The notes: generated by a model from the letters alone, not told the origin. A stretch of 39,390 nt of DNA from a virus (IMGVR_UViG_3300023181_000020:1-39390); one strand, 5' to 3'; positions 1 to 6,810 are shown, numbered from the stretch's first letter. Numbers and translations: made by a program.

Positions 1-127
1 CACCAGAGCAAGCTTCAACGAAAGAGATGAGCTGGTTTCATTCCTGAAACTATTTGAATCAGGACAGCCATTTCAACCCGTAGAATGGCGCAAAAAGGCA
101 TTAGAACTTCTCACCAAAATATCAATG
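1..127. repeat. Terminal direct repeat, copy 1 (circular contig overlap)
   Basis: These 127 bases are identical to 39264-39390. A reading frame runs into this copy from the other end of the window and closes at 134-136, so the two ends are adjacent in the real molecule. An exact 127-base overlap is typical of an assembler k-mer overlap on a circular sequence. A true T7-type terminal repeat is the alternative but fits less well with the P22-type packaging genes here. Confidence 0.95.
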
Positions 128-136
128 GAGGGGTAG
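2..136 (+). CDS. Lar-like zinc-ribbon protein, 3' part (same gene as 39115)
   Basis: This is an open frame with no start of its own, beginning TRASFNERDELVSF and ending KISMEG then TAG at 134-136. Bases 2-127 are the repeated overlap, and only the last two codons and the stop are new relative to the window end. It is the C-terminal part of the zinc-ribbon protein that starts at 39115 and should not be counted as a separate gene. The next gene starts two bases after the stop. Confidence 0.85.
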   Translation, partial: TRASFNERDELVSFLKLFESGQPFQPVEWRKKALELLTKISMEG

Positions 137-137
137 G

Positions 138-275
138 ATGAAAACAATAATGATAACCCTTCTTATAATAGCGGTAATGATGATTATGACACTAGCTCCG
201 ACTATGCGAGACTTAATGAAAATTTGCCGACTATCGCACTCATTAGAAATCTGTATTCATACATTGGAGCGTTAA
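138..275 (+). CDS. Small single-pass membrane protein, unknown
   Basis: This 45-aa frame begins one base after the previous stop; GGAGGGGTAGG upstream acts as the ribosome-binding site. Residues about 4-20 (MITLLIIAVMMIMTLAP) form one strongly hydrophobic segment with a short basic tail, so it is probably an inner-membrane microprotein or an uncleaved signal anchor. The position inside a tightly coupled run supports it being real. No family is recognised. A lysis or superinfection role cannot be argued from the sequence. Confidence 0.6.
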   Translation: MKTIMITLLIIAVMMIMTLAPTMRDLMKICRLSHSLEICIHTLER

Positions 276-276
276 T

Positions 277-507
277 ATGACTAAATACAGTCCTAACATT
301 ACGCTATATGATGAAACAGGCAAGATAACCTTTGATTCGCAGAAACTCCAAGCCGAGAAGGATGAGCTTGTGGAGATGGTAGGCTGGTTAGCTGGTTGTT
401 TAGCTGCCGCTTCATATCAAGTTCAAGATACAGATAAAGTGCTAATACAGAAAATATTGGATAGATGGAAGGAATTATTAAACAAAACTAAAAGAGGTGC
501 CGAATGA
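277..507 (+). CDS. Hypothetical early protein, 76 aa
   Basis: The gene starts one base after the preceding stop and its last four bases overlap the next gene (ATGA arrangement), which indicates coupled translation. The protein is soluble-looking and mostly helical, with a central stretch (residues about 25-45, LVEMVGWLAGCLAAASYQ) that is mildly hydrophobic. The C-terminus is lysine-rich. No family is recognised. Confidence 0.7.
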   Translation: MTKYSPNITLYDETGKITFDSQKLQAEKDELVEMVGWLAGCLAAASYQVQDTDKVLIQKILDRWKELLNKTKRGAE

Positions 508-701
508 CTGAAGTGGAGCAAAAGCTATTAAAAGCCTTAGATATTGCAATATACAAACTTAAGGAAATGCAAGAGTTTGGGCAGTTTCGCGAGGAGCATG
601 AAGAAAACTTTCAGCGCAATATCCGAAAAATAGAAACCATGAGAGATGAGGCCGTAAAACAAGCCGAACAACTTTTACAAACGATTAAGGGAGAGAAGTG
701 A
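504..701 (+). CDS. Hypothetical coiled-coil early protein, 65 aa
   Basis: This short, highly charged protein is predicted to be helical throughout, with heptad-like spacing of hydrophobics (LLKALDIAIYKLKEMQEF and later ETMRDEAVKQAEQLL). It overlaps its neighbours at both ends by a few bases, as expected in a coupled phage operon. No family is recognised. It may be a small oligomeric host-takeover or DNA-binding protein, but nothing in the sequence decides that. Confidence 0.7.
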   Translation: MTEVEQKLLKALDIAIYKLKEMQEFGQFREEHEENFQRNIRKIETMRDEAVKQAEQLLQTIKGEK

Positions 702-982
702 TGAAACTTACACCAGAAATAAAACAATTTTTAATTGATGCGGTTAGAAAAGAAGTTAACAAAAACCCAGAGGAAGAGCAATTCAAATCAAGGCTTGCAA
801 TGTGGGTCGGCGCTCATCCCGATGAGTTTGAAGAATTAACGGCGCTACAGGCTTACGATAAAGCTATATATTATTGTCGAGAGGGAAGAACAAAAGAGCA
901 GATTAACAATGATGCTGCACCATATTTCTTTCGGATGCTACTCAAAGACAGACGAACTGTAATGGAGAAAGAGAATGATTAA
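701..982 (+). CDS. Hypothetical early protein, 93 aa
   Basis: The start is taken as ATG 701, which overlaps the previous stop as TGATG; an in-frame GTG sits one codon upstream. GGGAGAGAAG provides a ribosome-binding site. The protein is acidic and helical with several aromatic residues (AYDKAIYYCREG) and no recognisable domain. It shares eight bases with the next gene. Confidence 0.7.
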   Translation: MKLTPEIKQFLIDAVRKEVNKNPEEEQFKSRLAMWVGAHPDEFEELTALQAYDKAIYYCREGRTKEQINNDAAPYFFRMLLKDRRTVMEKEND

Positions 983-1118
983 AACTTATACATGTGATAC
1001 ACGGCTCGAACAATGGTCGCTAATTAATGATTTAAGAAATGATGGGCATTCAGTAAAGTTTAGCTTTGATAAAGAGACTGAAAAATATCTGGTGGAGACC
1101 ACAAATGACCGACAATAA
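975..1118 (+). CDS. Hypothetical early protein, 47 aa
   Basis: ATG 975 lies inside the end of the previous gene, preceded by GGAGAAAGAG. The 47-aa product begins MIKTYTCDTRLEQW and alternates hydrophobic and charged residues in a beta-strand-like pattern (SVKFSFDKETEKYLVET), resembling a small beta-alpha fold. No family is recognised. The overlaps at both ends support expression. Confidence 0.6.
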   Translation: MIKTYTCDTRLEQWSLINDLRNDGHSVKFSFDKETEKYLVETTNDRQ

Positions 1119-1206
1119 ACTATACCTAATCTACATCCTTGCGTGCCTTGCTGTATGGGGCGGGGCTTATGTGGTGTTTGATGGGATTATGAAGGGGGGA
1201 TTGTGA
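1105..1206 (+). CDS. Small membrane protein, 33 aa
   Basis: ATG 1105 overlaps the previous gene, and its TGA stop overlaps the next start (GTGATG). Residues about 6-26 (LYLIYILACLAVWGGAYVVF) form a single membrane segment flanked by polar termini. GGTGGAG about ten bases upstream may be the ribosome-binding site. Function is unknown. Confidence 0.55.
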   Translation: MTDNKLYLIYILACLAVWGGAYVVFDGIMKGGL

Positions 1207-1397
1207 TGTTTTGGAAACGTAAAAAGAATGAAATTTATATGTATGTTGCGGGTTTTGATGGCAGCCCTTTTGTTTCAAATATGGGTGATAAGAAGGCGCA
1301 TTTCAGAATGTACTTTAATTACGAAACTGCAAAAAGTGTAAGTGTAGGCGAGCCTCATAAGTTTAAATTAACAAGGATGTATAATGAAAAAGTATGA
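1206..1397 (+). CDS. Hypothetical early protein, 63 aa
   Basis: ATG 1206 follows GGGGGGATTGTG; the in-frame GTG at 1203 is a less likely start. The N-terminus MFWKRKKNE is strongly basic and is followed by a beta-rich, aromatic region (YMYVAGFDG, FRMYFNYETA). No family is recognised. The gene overlaps the next one by 14 bases. Confidence 0.65.
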   Translation: MFWKRKKNEIYMYVAGFDGSPFVSNMGDKKAHFRMYFNYETAKSVSVGEPHKFKLTRMYNEKV

Positions 1398-1572
1398 AGT
1401 AAAAAACATATATGATGGCTATCATCACGGAGACGGGGAGTCTTTGCAATCATATATAGAAGATGGCTGGGAGATAGTTACTATTGGCGAGTGGTTTGAG
1501 CCATATCAGTCTCCCACTAGGATTAGAAACATTATGTTAAAAAGGGAGTTAGTAAATGACCAACGTAATTAA
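1384..1572 (+). CDS. Hypothetical early protein, DUF4177-like pattern
   Basis: This 62-aa protein starts MKKYEVKNIYDGYHHG and has SYIEDGWEIVTIGEWF in the middle. The pattern of a leading beta strand, a short helix ending in a 'GWE' turn, then another strand is like the small DUF4177 family (YKV...LN..G.EGW.lv), though this is only a visual resemblance. No catalytic residues are visible. It overlaps both neighbours. Confidence 0.6.
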   Translation: MKKYEVKNIYDGYHHGDGESLQSYIEDGWEIVTIGEWFEPYQSPTRIRNIMLKRELVNDQRN

Positions 1573-1777
1573 AGTTGACTTCATAACACGACACACTCTC
1601 GACTCAAAAGAAATGTTGACCGAGATTGCAAAGGATAATCCTAAAAATACCTTTGTAATATGTTGGCCTGAAAGTGGTGAACTTCCAACCTATCATTGCA
1701 ACACAGGCGATATGCCAGTTGTTTTACTAAGGCTGCAACAATTTATTCACAAGTACTATAATGGAGATTTTGAATGA
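1556..1777 (+). CDS. Hypothetical early protein, 73 aa
   Basis: The start at ATG 1556 is preceded by GGGAGTTAGTAA and lies within the end of the previous gene. The product is a mixed alpha/beta protein (VIKVDFITRHTL, NTFVICWPESGEL, MPVVLLRLQQFI) with no known motif. It ends in an ATGA overlap with the next gene. Confidence 0.65.
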   Translation: MTNVIKVDFITRHTLDSKEMLTEIAKDNPKNTFVICWPESGELPTYHCNTGDMPVVLLRLQQFIHKYYNGDFE

Positions 1778-2178
1778 AGCACCGTAAATTTGTAATATCC
1801 TTCAATCCGCGATTCTTTTTGGGAATTAATGTTGGTGCAGGGTATTTTAAGATAAAGCGCACAAAAAACGAGATGTTTAGTGAACGTAATGGATATGATA
1901 AGATTTTAAGGCTGTTCGGTGTGTCGTTCATATACAGAAAGTGGGAAAAGACTACCCCAAAATGTTTACATTGCGGCACCATAGGAAAACTAAAGTATGA
2001 AGATTACTGCAATAACTATTGCAAGAACTTTAACAATAACCAAAGAAAAGCCCTGCTTGTTACAAACTTTATTTGGGATACTTGGTATGGCGAGTATCAT
2101 GGCGAGATGAATGTAGATAACTTTGGGGAGATGCTAAAGAGGGCGCAAGATTTAATGTTCATAGAATTGGAGAACTAA
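1774..2178 (+). CDS. Hypothetical protein with a four-cysteine cluster, 134 aa
   Basis: The gene begins at an ATGA overlap after GGAGATTTTGA. The N-terminal half is basic and aromatic (KFVISFNPRFFLGINVGAGYF). A central CLHC pair at residues about 69-72 followed by CNNYC at about 85-89 forms a plausible small zinc knuckle. The C-terminal part is tryptophan-rich and helical. The arrangement suggests a nucleic-acid or protein-binding adaptor, but no family is recognised. Confidence 0.65.
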   Translation: MKHRKFVISFNPRFFLGINVGAGYFKIKRTKNEMFSERNGYDKILRLFGVSFIYRKWEKTTPKCLHCGTIGKLKYEDYCNNYCKNFNNNQRKALLVTNFIWDTWYGEYHGEMNVDNFGEMLKRAQDLMFIELEN

Positions 2179-2179
2179 C

Positions 2180-2338
2180 ATGCAACAACTAACCCTAAAC
2201 TTCACACGTAAACCAACCTTCTCCTATGCAAACGAAAACTGGCCACGCGCTCCAAAAGGTGAGCATGGAAAGGTGCGTAGGGAGAATATTATATTCGACA
2301 GCCTGCTCCTAGATTTGGGTGCAGATTTTAATTATTAA
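2180..2338 (+). CDS. Hypothetical early protein, 52 aa
   Basis: ATG 2180 is preceded by TTGGAGAAC, a good ribosome-binding site, and the gene starts one base after the previous stop. The protein starts MQQLTLNFTRKPTF, contains NWPRAPKGEHGKVRREN and ends in a hydrophobic helix (SLLLDLGADF). No family is recognised. Confidence 0.6.
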   Translation: MQQLTLNFTRKPTFSYANENWPRAPKGEHGKVRRENIIFDSLLLDLGADFNY

Positions 2339-2349
2339 GGAGCAGAAAG

Positions 2350-2763
2350 ATGGAAACTAAACTATATTACGACAACCTTTACTATGCATTAGTGATGGCA
2401 ACTGATTTCGGTGTTAAGTTTCAATTAAAAGAAACTGATGGTAAGAGTTTTATTGATGCCGATATACCAAATAACAATGAAGATTATTGTGAATTTTCTA
2501 TGAACAGTGGTTATGCAAATGAAGGCGCTGGTTTATATGTCCATCCCGACAGCCTCCGCATATTTGAGCCTCAAGAGGGGGATTTGGTGCAAGATACCTT
2601 AAATTGCACAGGAACTTTAATCAACGCTCTTATTAAAGATTATTATGTGGTGCGCTGTAGTGGCGAAAGTCTTAAATTTCATAAACCAACTACTAAAATT
2701 CTTATGCGTAAAAACAAGCCCTTTATCATGCCTAAACAGGAGAGCGGTGATGCTAACAGATAA
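2350..2763 (+). CDS. Hypothetical early protein, 137 aa
   Basis: AAGGAGCAGAAAG just upstream is a strong ribosome-binding site. The protein is acidic and looks like a soluble beta-rich fold (GVKFQLKETDGKSFIDAD, GAGLYVHPDSLRIFEP). It has a helical insert (TGTLINALIKDYYVVR) and a basic C-terminal tail. I recognise no family. Fourteen bases overlap the next gene. Confidence 0.65.
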   Translation: METKLYYDNLYYALVMATDFGVKFQLKETDGKSFIDADIPNNNEDYCEFSMNSGYANEGAGLYVHPDSLRIFEPQEGDLVQDTLNCTGTLINALIKDYYVVRCSGESLKFHKPTTKILMRKNKPFIMPKQESGDANR

Positions 2764-2875
2764 ACAATTTCTAGAGTGGATATATGAGCGCTTAGTTCAT
2801 GTGCATAAGGAAAGTCCTAATTATGATTATATGCATAGACTTAAGGAAATTGTTAACAATAAAGGAGTCCTCTGA
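2750..2875 (+). CDS. Hypothetical early protein, 41 aa
   Basis: ATG 2750 follows AGGAGAGCGGTG, and the frame MLTDKQFLEWIYERLVH... ends at TGA 2873-2875, which overlaps the next start. An upstream in-frame ATG at 2645 lies deep inside the previous gene and is not used here. The product is a short amphipathic helical protein. No family is recognised. Confidence 0.6.
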   Translation: MLTDKQFLEWIYERLVHVHKESPNYDYMHRLKEIVNNKGVL

Positions 2876-3015
2876 TGCAAAATAAGAACCTAACAGCTAG
2901 AGAGCTTGCTGCACTAATGAACAAACTACCTGCAAATCCGTATAGTTTAGACTTAGAGGTAGATAAGATTATTTTAATAGACCCAAAAACAGGCAAGGTA
3001 ACAGATGCAAAATAA
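2875..3015 (+). CDS. Hypothetical early protein, 46 aa
   Basis: The gene begins in a TGATG overlap, with AAAGGAGTCC upstream. Its first 14 bases (ATGCAAAATAAGAA) are repeated exactly at the start of the next gene at 3005. The protein has a helix (TARELAALMNKLPAN) and a beta-hairpin-like end (KIILIDPKTGKVTD). No family is recognised. Confidence 0.6.
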   Translation: MQNKNLTARELAALMNKLPANPYSLDLEVDKIILIDPKTGKVTDAK

Positions 3016-3274
3016 GAAAATCGAGATGGTGGCGAGGGCTTTATTTGAGCATGAGCAATCTAGTAGATTTGTACAAATTACCAACGAGGCTCTATATGGC
3101 CAAAGAGAGGTGACATGGGAATTTATAAACTCGCAAAGTGTTGTACCAATGTGCGCGGATAAGTATAGGGGGCAAGCCCAAGCAGCCATTAAGGCTTGCG
3201 AGAAATGGGATAAAGAGAATCAAACCCATCATTCAAGAATAGATACATCAATTAACTTCAACAGGGAGAAATAG
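3005..3274 (+). CDS. Hypothetical early protein, 89 aa
   Basis: ATG 3005 sits inside the end of the previous gene, with AGGCAAGGTAA upstream. The N-terminal region (KKIEMVARALFEHEQSSRF) and the central W/C-containing part resemble the small phage proteins written as 'IARALYE...W..L....K..Y...A..AI': the sequence KYRGQAQAAIKACEKW fits that pattern. These proteins are widespread but uncharacterised. Confidence 0.7.
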   Translation: MQNKKIEMVARALFEHEQSSRFVQITNEALYGQREVTWEFINSQSVVPMCADKYRGQAQAAIKACEKWDKENQTHHSRIDTSINFNREK

Positions 3275-3276
3275 AG

Positions 3277-3570
3277 ATGGACAATAAATCAGCAATATCA
3301 GGTGGCGCTCTTTATATTTTTGGGCCGGGAGGGGGCGGAGGAAGTGGCAGAGCAAAAGATACTTCCATTCATAGCACGGGAGGTGATACGGGCAGCTCAG
3401 AAAGATTTAAACAAAGAGAATGCTTAGCATCTTTGAGTAATTGGAAGCATGCTTTATGCGAGGCTGCTAAACGCGATGAATCTGTTGATGGCTATTTATA
3501 CCAAATCCAATGCCATGAAACCCAACTCATCGCTCAAGGATTAATGAAAGCGGAAGACTGCACCGTTTAG
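3277..3570 (+). CDS. Hypothetical protein with glycine-rich N-terminal linker, 97 aa
   Basis: GGGAGAAATAGAG precedes ATG 3277. Residues about 9-35 are glycine/serine-rich (FGPGGGGGSGRAKD), unusual for this early run, and are followed by a helical domain with several cysteines. The flexible N-terminus suggests a tethered or disordered region. This is the last gene of the plus-strand run before the promoter at 3575. No family is recognised. Confidence 0.65.
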   Translation: MDNKSAISGGALYIFGPGGGGGSGRAKDTSIHSTGGDTGSSERFKQRECLASLSNWKHALCEAAKRDESVDGYLYQIQCHETQLIAQGLMKAEDCTV

Positions 3571-3574
3571 GGTC

Positions 3575-3603
3575 TTTACAATAATTTAAAAACATTATAT
3601 AAT
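3575..3603 (+). promoter_or_regulatory. Sigma-70-type promoter before the small RHH-like gene
   Basis: TTTACA at 3575-3580 and TATAAT at 3598-3603 are separated by exactly 17 bases. The predicted transcription start is about 3610, which is the A of the ATG of the following gene. Confidence 0.7.
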
Positions 3604-3609
3604 TTACAC

Positions 3610-3774
3610 ATGACAAAGAAAAACCAAAAACCAATAACTCTTGACCCGAAGGCTGAAGATATAGTTCAGGGCTTGCGCCTTGTTTCGGTGGGTAAAAGCA
3701 AAACTGAAATCAGTTACAATGCAATCATTAAGATTCTTGTTGATGAAGCTTTACAGGCTAGGGGTTTGCTATAA
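3610..3774 (+). CDS. Small RHH-like protein, probably leaderless mRNA
   Basis: This 54-aa frame begins MTKKNQKPITLDPKAED. It has a short beta-strand-like stretch (KPITLD) followed by two helices (EDIVQGLRLVSVG, TEISYNAIIKILVDEALQ), the outline of a ribbon-helix-helix DNA-binding protein, though less clear than the RHH proteins at 5927 and 36653. No Shine-Dalgarno sequence precedes the ATG, and the promoter at 3575-3603 would place the mRNA 5' end at or next to the start codon, so translation is probably leaderless. Its last 17 bases overlap the end of the convergent primase gene. It may regulate that gene or its own promoter. Confidence 0.65.
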   Translation: MTKKNQKPITLDPKAEDIVQGLRLVSVGKSKTEISYNAIIKILVDEALQARGLL

Positions 3775-5905
3775 CCCTGTAGCCTGTTTTCGGCTTTAAT
3801 CCGCCTTCTATCCCTATCTCTTTTAATTCTCCCGCATCTATCAAATCTTTTATAATCTCATTTCTTTCTCTTGCATTATCAAATATTGCACAGCCTTTGG
3901 TGAATGCAGATTTCTCTATTTGTCCGCCGCGCTTCATTATATATGTTAATGCGTGTCGTTTCTTACGTTCAAAGTTAGTATCGGCAAAGTTACTAGCCAC
4001 ATCCAATATGATACTCAAATTATAATCAACAACTTGTATCGCCCAATCTATATGTTCCTCTAATATTTCTTTACCTTGGCTGGCTATCATTGCGTATTTA
4101 ATCATTATCTCGCCTGCACGACCGAATATAACTTCTTTAGGGTCGTTGTTGGCTCTCATGTCATTTCTCTTTTTGCGTATATCTTCACGGTACTTCTTGA
4201 TTTTATCCTCAAATTTAGTTGGTATTTCTTTTATACCATAAACCATCGCTCCATCTGGCAGGTATTCTCTACCGCGATTGCTCTGAATAGCCTTTATTAT
4301 TTCTATTATATTTTCAGGTACGTTTTTCCATGCATTACCAAAATAATCATGATTCTCATCTGGAATGAATTTGTTACCTTTAAAAGTGCTTAGTCGGCCT
4401 ACGAAACCAGAAAGCACTTCGGTTGTGCCTAAGCACTGCTCAAACATATGCGGGGTCGTATAACCGCATATAGTAACAAGAGGGTTTTTTATTATTATAG
4501 TGGGGTTTTCTTTCATGTTCGCTTTTGTAACTGTGCGAACTTCAACGCCAGTATAAGCTTGCAGCAAAGTACTGACCGCTCGGCCCTCTGCTGAATTACT
4601 GGAGCGCTTACTAATACTATACAATAGCGCCTGCAATTCATCTGTTAGATAGAACGCACGGCCACCGCCCTTTTGCAAGTCGTTCATTATTGATGTGTCA
4701 GAAGTGAAAGAGTAAGTTATCTTTTCTGCAAGGTCTGCCTTGCCTAACATACCTCTTATGCAACGGTTAACGTGTTCTTTACCATCAGCAGAATATGCAA
4801 TGTTTGCAACATATAGGTTAGTACGCAAGCTGTTAAACTCAAAATCCTTACCCATTAAGAAGCCAAAGAAGCTAATTACAGAACCCAGCGTTAATGTGTG
4901 TTGCGGGTACATAGCGGTTGAAGTTATCCAATCGCACACCTCTTTAATATGGTGGGGCGCATTCTTGTATATATCTGGTATCTCGTTTGATTCTTCTAGT
5001 GCCTCCTCTTTGTGCGCCTTGGCCTGCTCTTCCCACGCGTTTTCGGTTACTTTAACAATCTTTTCTTTTTGAGGTCTATAGCCATTATCTTTTGCATAAT
5101 GAACTAGTGTGCCATAACCTATGCTGTGAGAATCAAAAGAGCGCCAACGCGAACGGATAGTATTCTTATCGTATGTTGAGCCTCTATTTGACCAATTATC
5201 AAAATCCTGAAATCCCGCATCTCCTACCTCTGATTTGAAAGCCATTCCTATAGAGACCCAATCCGCATTAGGCAGATTGTTATTGCATCTATTCAACATC
5301 TCAACCGCTTCATTATATGAAGGCGGATTATCATAAGTACTTTGTTTATATTCAGGCGCTGGCTCTAGATTTATACCTAATATGCCCGCAATTATTTCTT
5401 GATAATTATCTGGTAGGGTCGTTAATTCTGCATCTAGCAAGGATTTATTAACCCAGATATATGGCTTTTTTGTTTTCTTGTGTTTAGTTGGTGGAATGGT
5501 GGTCCTGCGACCCGTTGAAAGTAATTCAACCTTTAGAACGCCATCTTTTTTAAAGTTGAAATTCTTTTCGTTGTTATATCTATAAAACAAAGTAACACCA
5601 CGAGAACCAAACTTTTGACACTCAGACGGGAAAGCCCTTTGTATTGCCTCAAGCTCTTCATCACTCACATTATCGCAATCAATGGCGATTATATTTGAAG
5701 GTGAGCCAGTCACAATTGCATAAGTGTGATAAAGCTCTGACTCCCAACTCTCCAGCACCCCTTTATCAGGAGTCCAGTTTTCACGATAAATACAAGACCA
5801 GTTAAAGTCTTTTATATATTCCGGTATAATCGCTATATTGCGTTGCCAGTAATCAGAGTAATTAGGGTTTAGAGCGGGTTTTTCCGCTGTTTTTGTATTA
5901 GGCAT
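3758..5905 (-). CDS. Prim-pol / PriCT / DUF3987 replication protein
   Basis: This 715-aa multidomain replication protein is the only large minus-strand gene outside the late block. Residues about 15-185 match the bifunctional primase-polymerase (archaeo-eukaryotic primase) fold: IIAIDCDN places the metal-binding D76 and D78, GSRGVTLFYRY at 100-110 is the second motif, and VELLSTGRRTTIPPTKH with PYIW at 126-151 is the third. Residues about 195-275 fit PriCT_2 (NADWVSIGMAFK, DFDNWSNRG, IRSRWRSF). Residues about 330-600 resemble DUF3987, a helicase-related domain whose P-loop here is degenerate (SADGKEH). It likely primes and perhaps unwinds at the phage origin. GAGGGTAAA precedes the ATG. It follows the RHH gene in the same transcript. 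Confidence 0.88.
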   Translation of the reverse strand: MPNTKTAEKPALNPNYSDYWQRNIAIIPEYIKDFNWSCIYRENWTPDKGVLESWESELYHTYAIVTGSPSNIIAIDCDNVSDEELEAIQRAFPSECQKFGSRGVTLFYRYNNEKNFNFKKDGVLKVELLSTGRRTTIPPTKHKKTKKPYIWVNKSLLDAELTTLPDNYQEIIAGILGINLEPAPEYKQSTYDNPPSYNEAVEMLNRCNNNLPNADWVSIGMAFKSEVGDAGFQDFDNWSNRGSTYDKNTIRSRWRSFDSHSIGYGTLVHYAKDNGYRPQKEKIVKVTENAWEEQAKAHKEEALEESNEIPDIYKNAPHHIKEVCDWITSTAMYPQHTLTLGSVISFFGFLMGKDFEFNSLRTNLYVANIAYSADGKEHVNRCIRGMLGKADLAEKITYSFTSDTSIMNDLQKGGGRAFYLTDELQALLYSISKRSSNSAEGRAVSTLLQAYTGVEVRTVTKANMKENPTIIIKNPLVTICGYTTPHMFEQCLGTTEVLSGFVGRLSTFKGNKFIPDENHDYFGNAWKNVPENIIEIIKAIQSNRGREYLPDGAMVYGIKEIPTKFEDKIKKYREDIRKKRNDMRANNDPKEVIFGRAGEIMIKYAMIASQGKEILEEHIDWAIQVVDYNLSIILDVASNFADTNFERKKRHALTYIMKRGGQIEKSAFTKGCAIFDNARERNEIIKDLIDAGELKEIGIEGGLKPKTGYRVIANP

Positions 5906-5926
5906 TTTACCCTCGAAAGGAGTCGG

Positions 5927-6073
5927 TTATAGAGCTAGTTTAGGCTGGTTTATATCAGCTACAATTAAGTCTTTTATATATTCGCTTCGATTTTTATACT
6001 CTAACTTGGCCCTTACATCCGCATCATCCACTAGTTGTTTTGGTAGAGAAACTGAAATTACGATATTTTCCAT
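5927..6073 (-). CDS. Ribbon-helix-helix (CopG-type) regulator
   Basis: This 48-aa protein begins MENIVISVSLPKQLVDDADV and continues KLEYKNRSEYIKDLIVADI. It has the complete RHH layout: an N-terminal beta strand with alternating residues (VISVSLP), helix A, a turn at NRS, and helix B with the S-E-Y-I pattern. RHH proteins dimerise and insert the paired strand into the DNA major groove at palindromic operators. It is the first gene of the leftward transcript, 21 bases before the prim-pol gene, and starts about 24 bases from the predicted transcript start. The dyad-rich promoter region at 6093-6131 is the obvious operator, so autoregulation is likely, though inferred. Confidence 0.85.
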   Translation of the reverse strand: MENIVISVSLPKQLVDDADVRAKLEYKNRSEYIKDLIVADINQPKLAL

Positions 6074-6092
6074 AAATTATCCATTATTGTTA

Positions 6093-6131
6093 TTGACAGT
6101 TCATTTATACATGCTATAAAATGTATGTCAA
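6093..6131. promoter_or_regulatory. Overlapping mirror-image divergent promoters
   Basis: Rightward: TTGACA 6093-6098, 16-base spacer, TATAAA 6115-6120, predicted start about 6127. Leftward: TTGACA on the minus strand (TGTCAA at 6126-6131), 16-base spacer, TATAAA (TTTATA at 6104-6109), predicted start about 6097. The two promoters are nearly exact mirror images and each -35 lies at the other's start site. A further dyad, ATACAT (6107-6112) and ATGTAT (6121-6126), covers the rightward -10 box. Both elements match the consensus in each direction. Mutual exclusion and RHH binding are inferred. Confidence 0.8.
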
Positions 6132-6141
6132 TAGGAGATTT

Positions 6142-6810
6142 ATGATAAATTATTTTAAAGACTTAATTCAAGGTTCTGATGAGTGGTTCGCAGCTAGAAC
6201 GGGACTGCTTACAGCTTCTGAAATGAAACATCTTGTTACACCTACATTTAAGATTGCAGCTAATGATAAAGAGCGAGCGCATTTATATGAGATAGTTGCA
6301 CAACGGATTACTAACTATGTAGAGCCATCATATATAGGCGATGAAATGTTGCGTGGGCAGGAAGATGAGGTTGAAGCTAAAATATTATATGCTCAACATT
6401 ATGCACCTGTAGAGGAGATGGGTTTTATTACTAATGACCTGTGGGGATTCACTCTAGGTTTTTCACCAGATGGTTTAGTGGGTGAGGATGGTTTTATTGA
6501 GATAAAATCACGCAGACAAAAATATCAAGCGCAAACAATACTAGAAGGCGGGGTGCCCGCGGAGTATATAATTCAGATTCAAACAGGGTTTCTAGTTTCT
6601 AATAGAGATTGGTGTGACTTTATATCATACAGTGGTGGCATGCACATGTATGTTTATAGAGTGTTCCCTGATGACAAAGTACAATCGGCAATTATTGCCG
6701 CATCTAAGAACTTTGAGGCAAAAGTTGCCGACAAGATAGCCGAGTATAATGAAAAGATTAAAGGGCTATATCCGACTGAGCGTAAAGTAGAACAAGAGAT
6801 TATAATTTAA
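6142..6810 (+). CDS. YqaJ/lambda-exo family recombination exonuclease
   Basis: This is a 5'-3' double-strand exonuclease of the kind that makes 3' single-stranded tails for annealing recombination. QGSDEWFAARTGLLTAS near the N-terminus is the family signature. The metal-binding set is visible: E74 in RGQEDE, D110 in SPDG, and E120/K122 in IEIKS, with a downstream QIQTGFLVS helix. At 222 aa it has the usual family length. The longer frame from ATG 6121 starts upstream of the predicted transcription start at about 6127, so ATG 6142, five bases after AGGAG (6133-6137), is chosen. It opens the rightward recombination operon. Confidence 0.93.
   Translation: MINYFKDLIQGSDEWFAARTGLLTASEMKHLVTPTFKIAANDKERAHLYEIVAQRITNYVEPSYIGDEMLRGQEDEVEAKILYAQHYAPVEEMGFITNDLWGFTLGFSPDGLVGEDGFIEIKSRRQKYQAQTILEGGVPAEYIIQIQTGFLVSNRDWCDFISYSGGMHMYVYRVFPDDKVQSAIIAASKNFEAKVADKIAEYNEKIKGLYPTERKVEQEIII

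Noticed and set aside
3758-5905. Plus-strand frames inside the prim-pol gene (for example 4076-4393 and 4740-5072)
   Set aside because: They lie antisense to a clearly conserved protein, lack ribosome-binding sites and have no recognisable domains.
6121-6141. Upstream ATG 6121 as exonuclease start
   Set aside because: It precedes the predicted transcription start (about 6127), and AGGAG at 6133-6137 serves ATG 6142.
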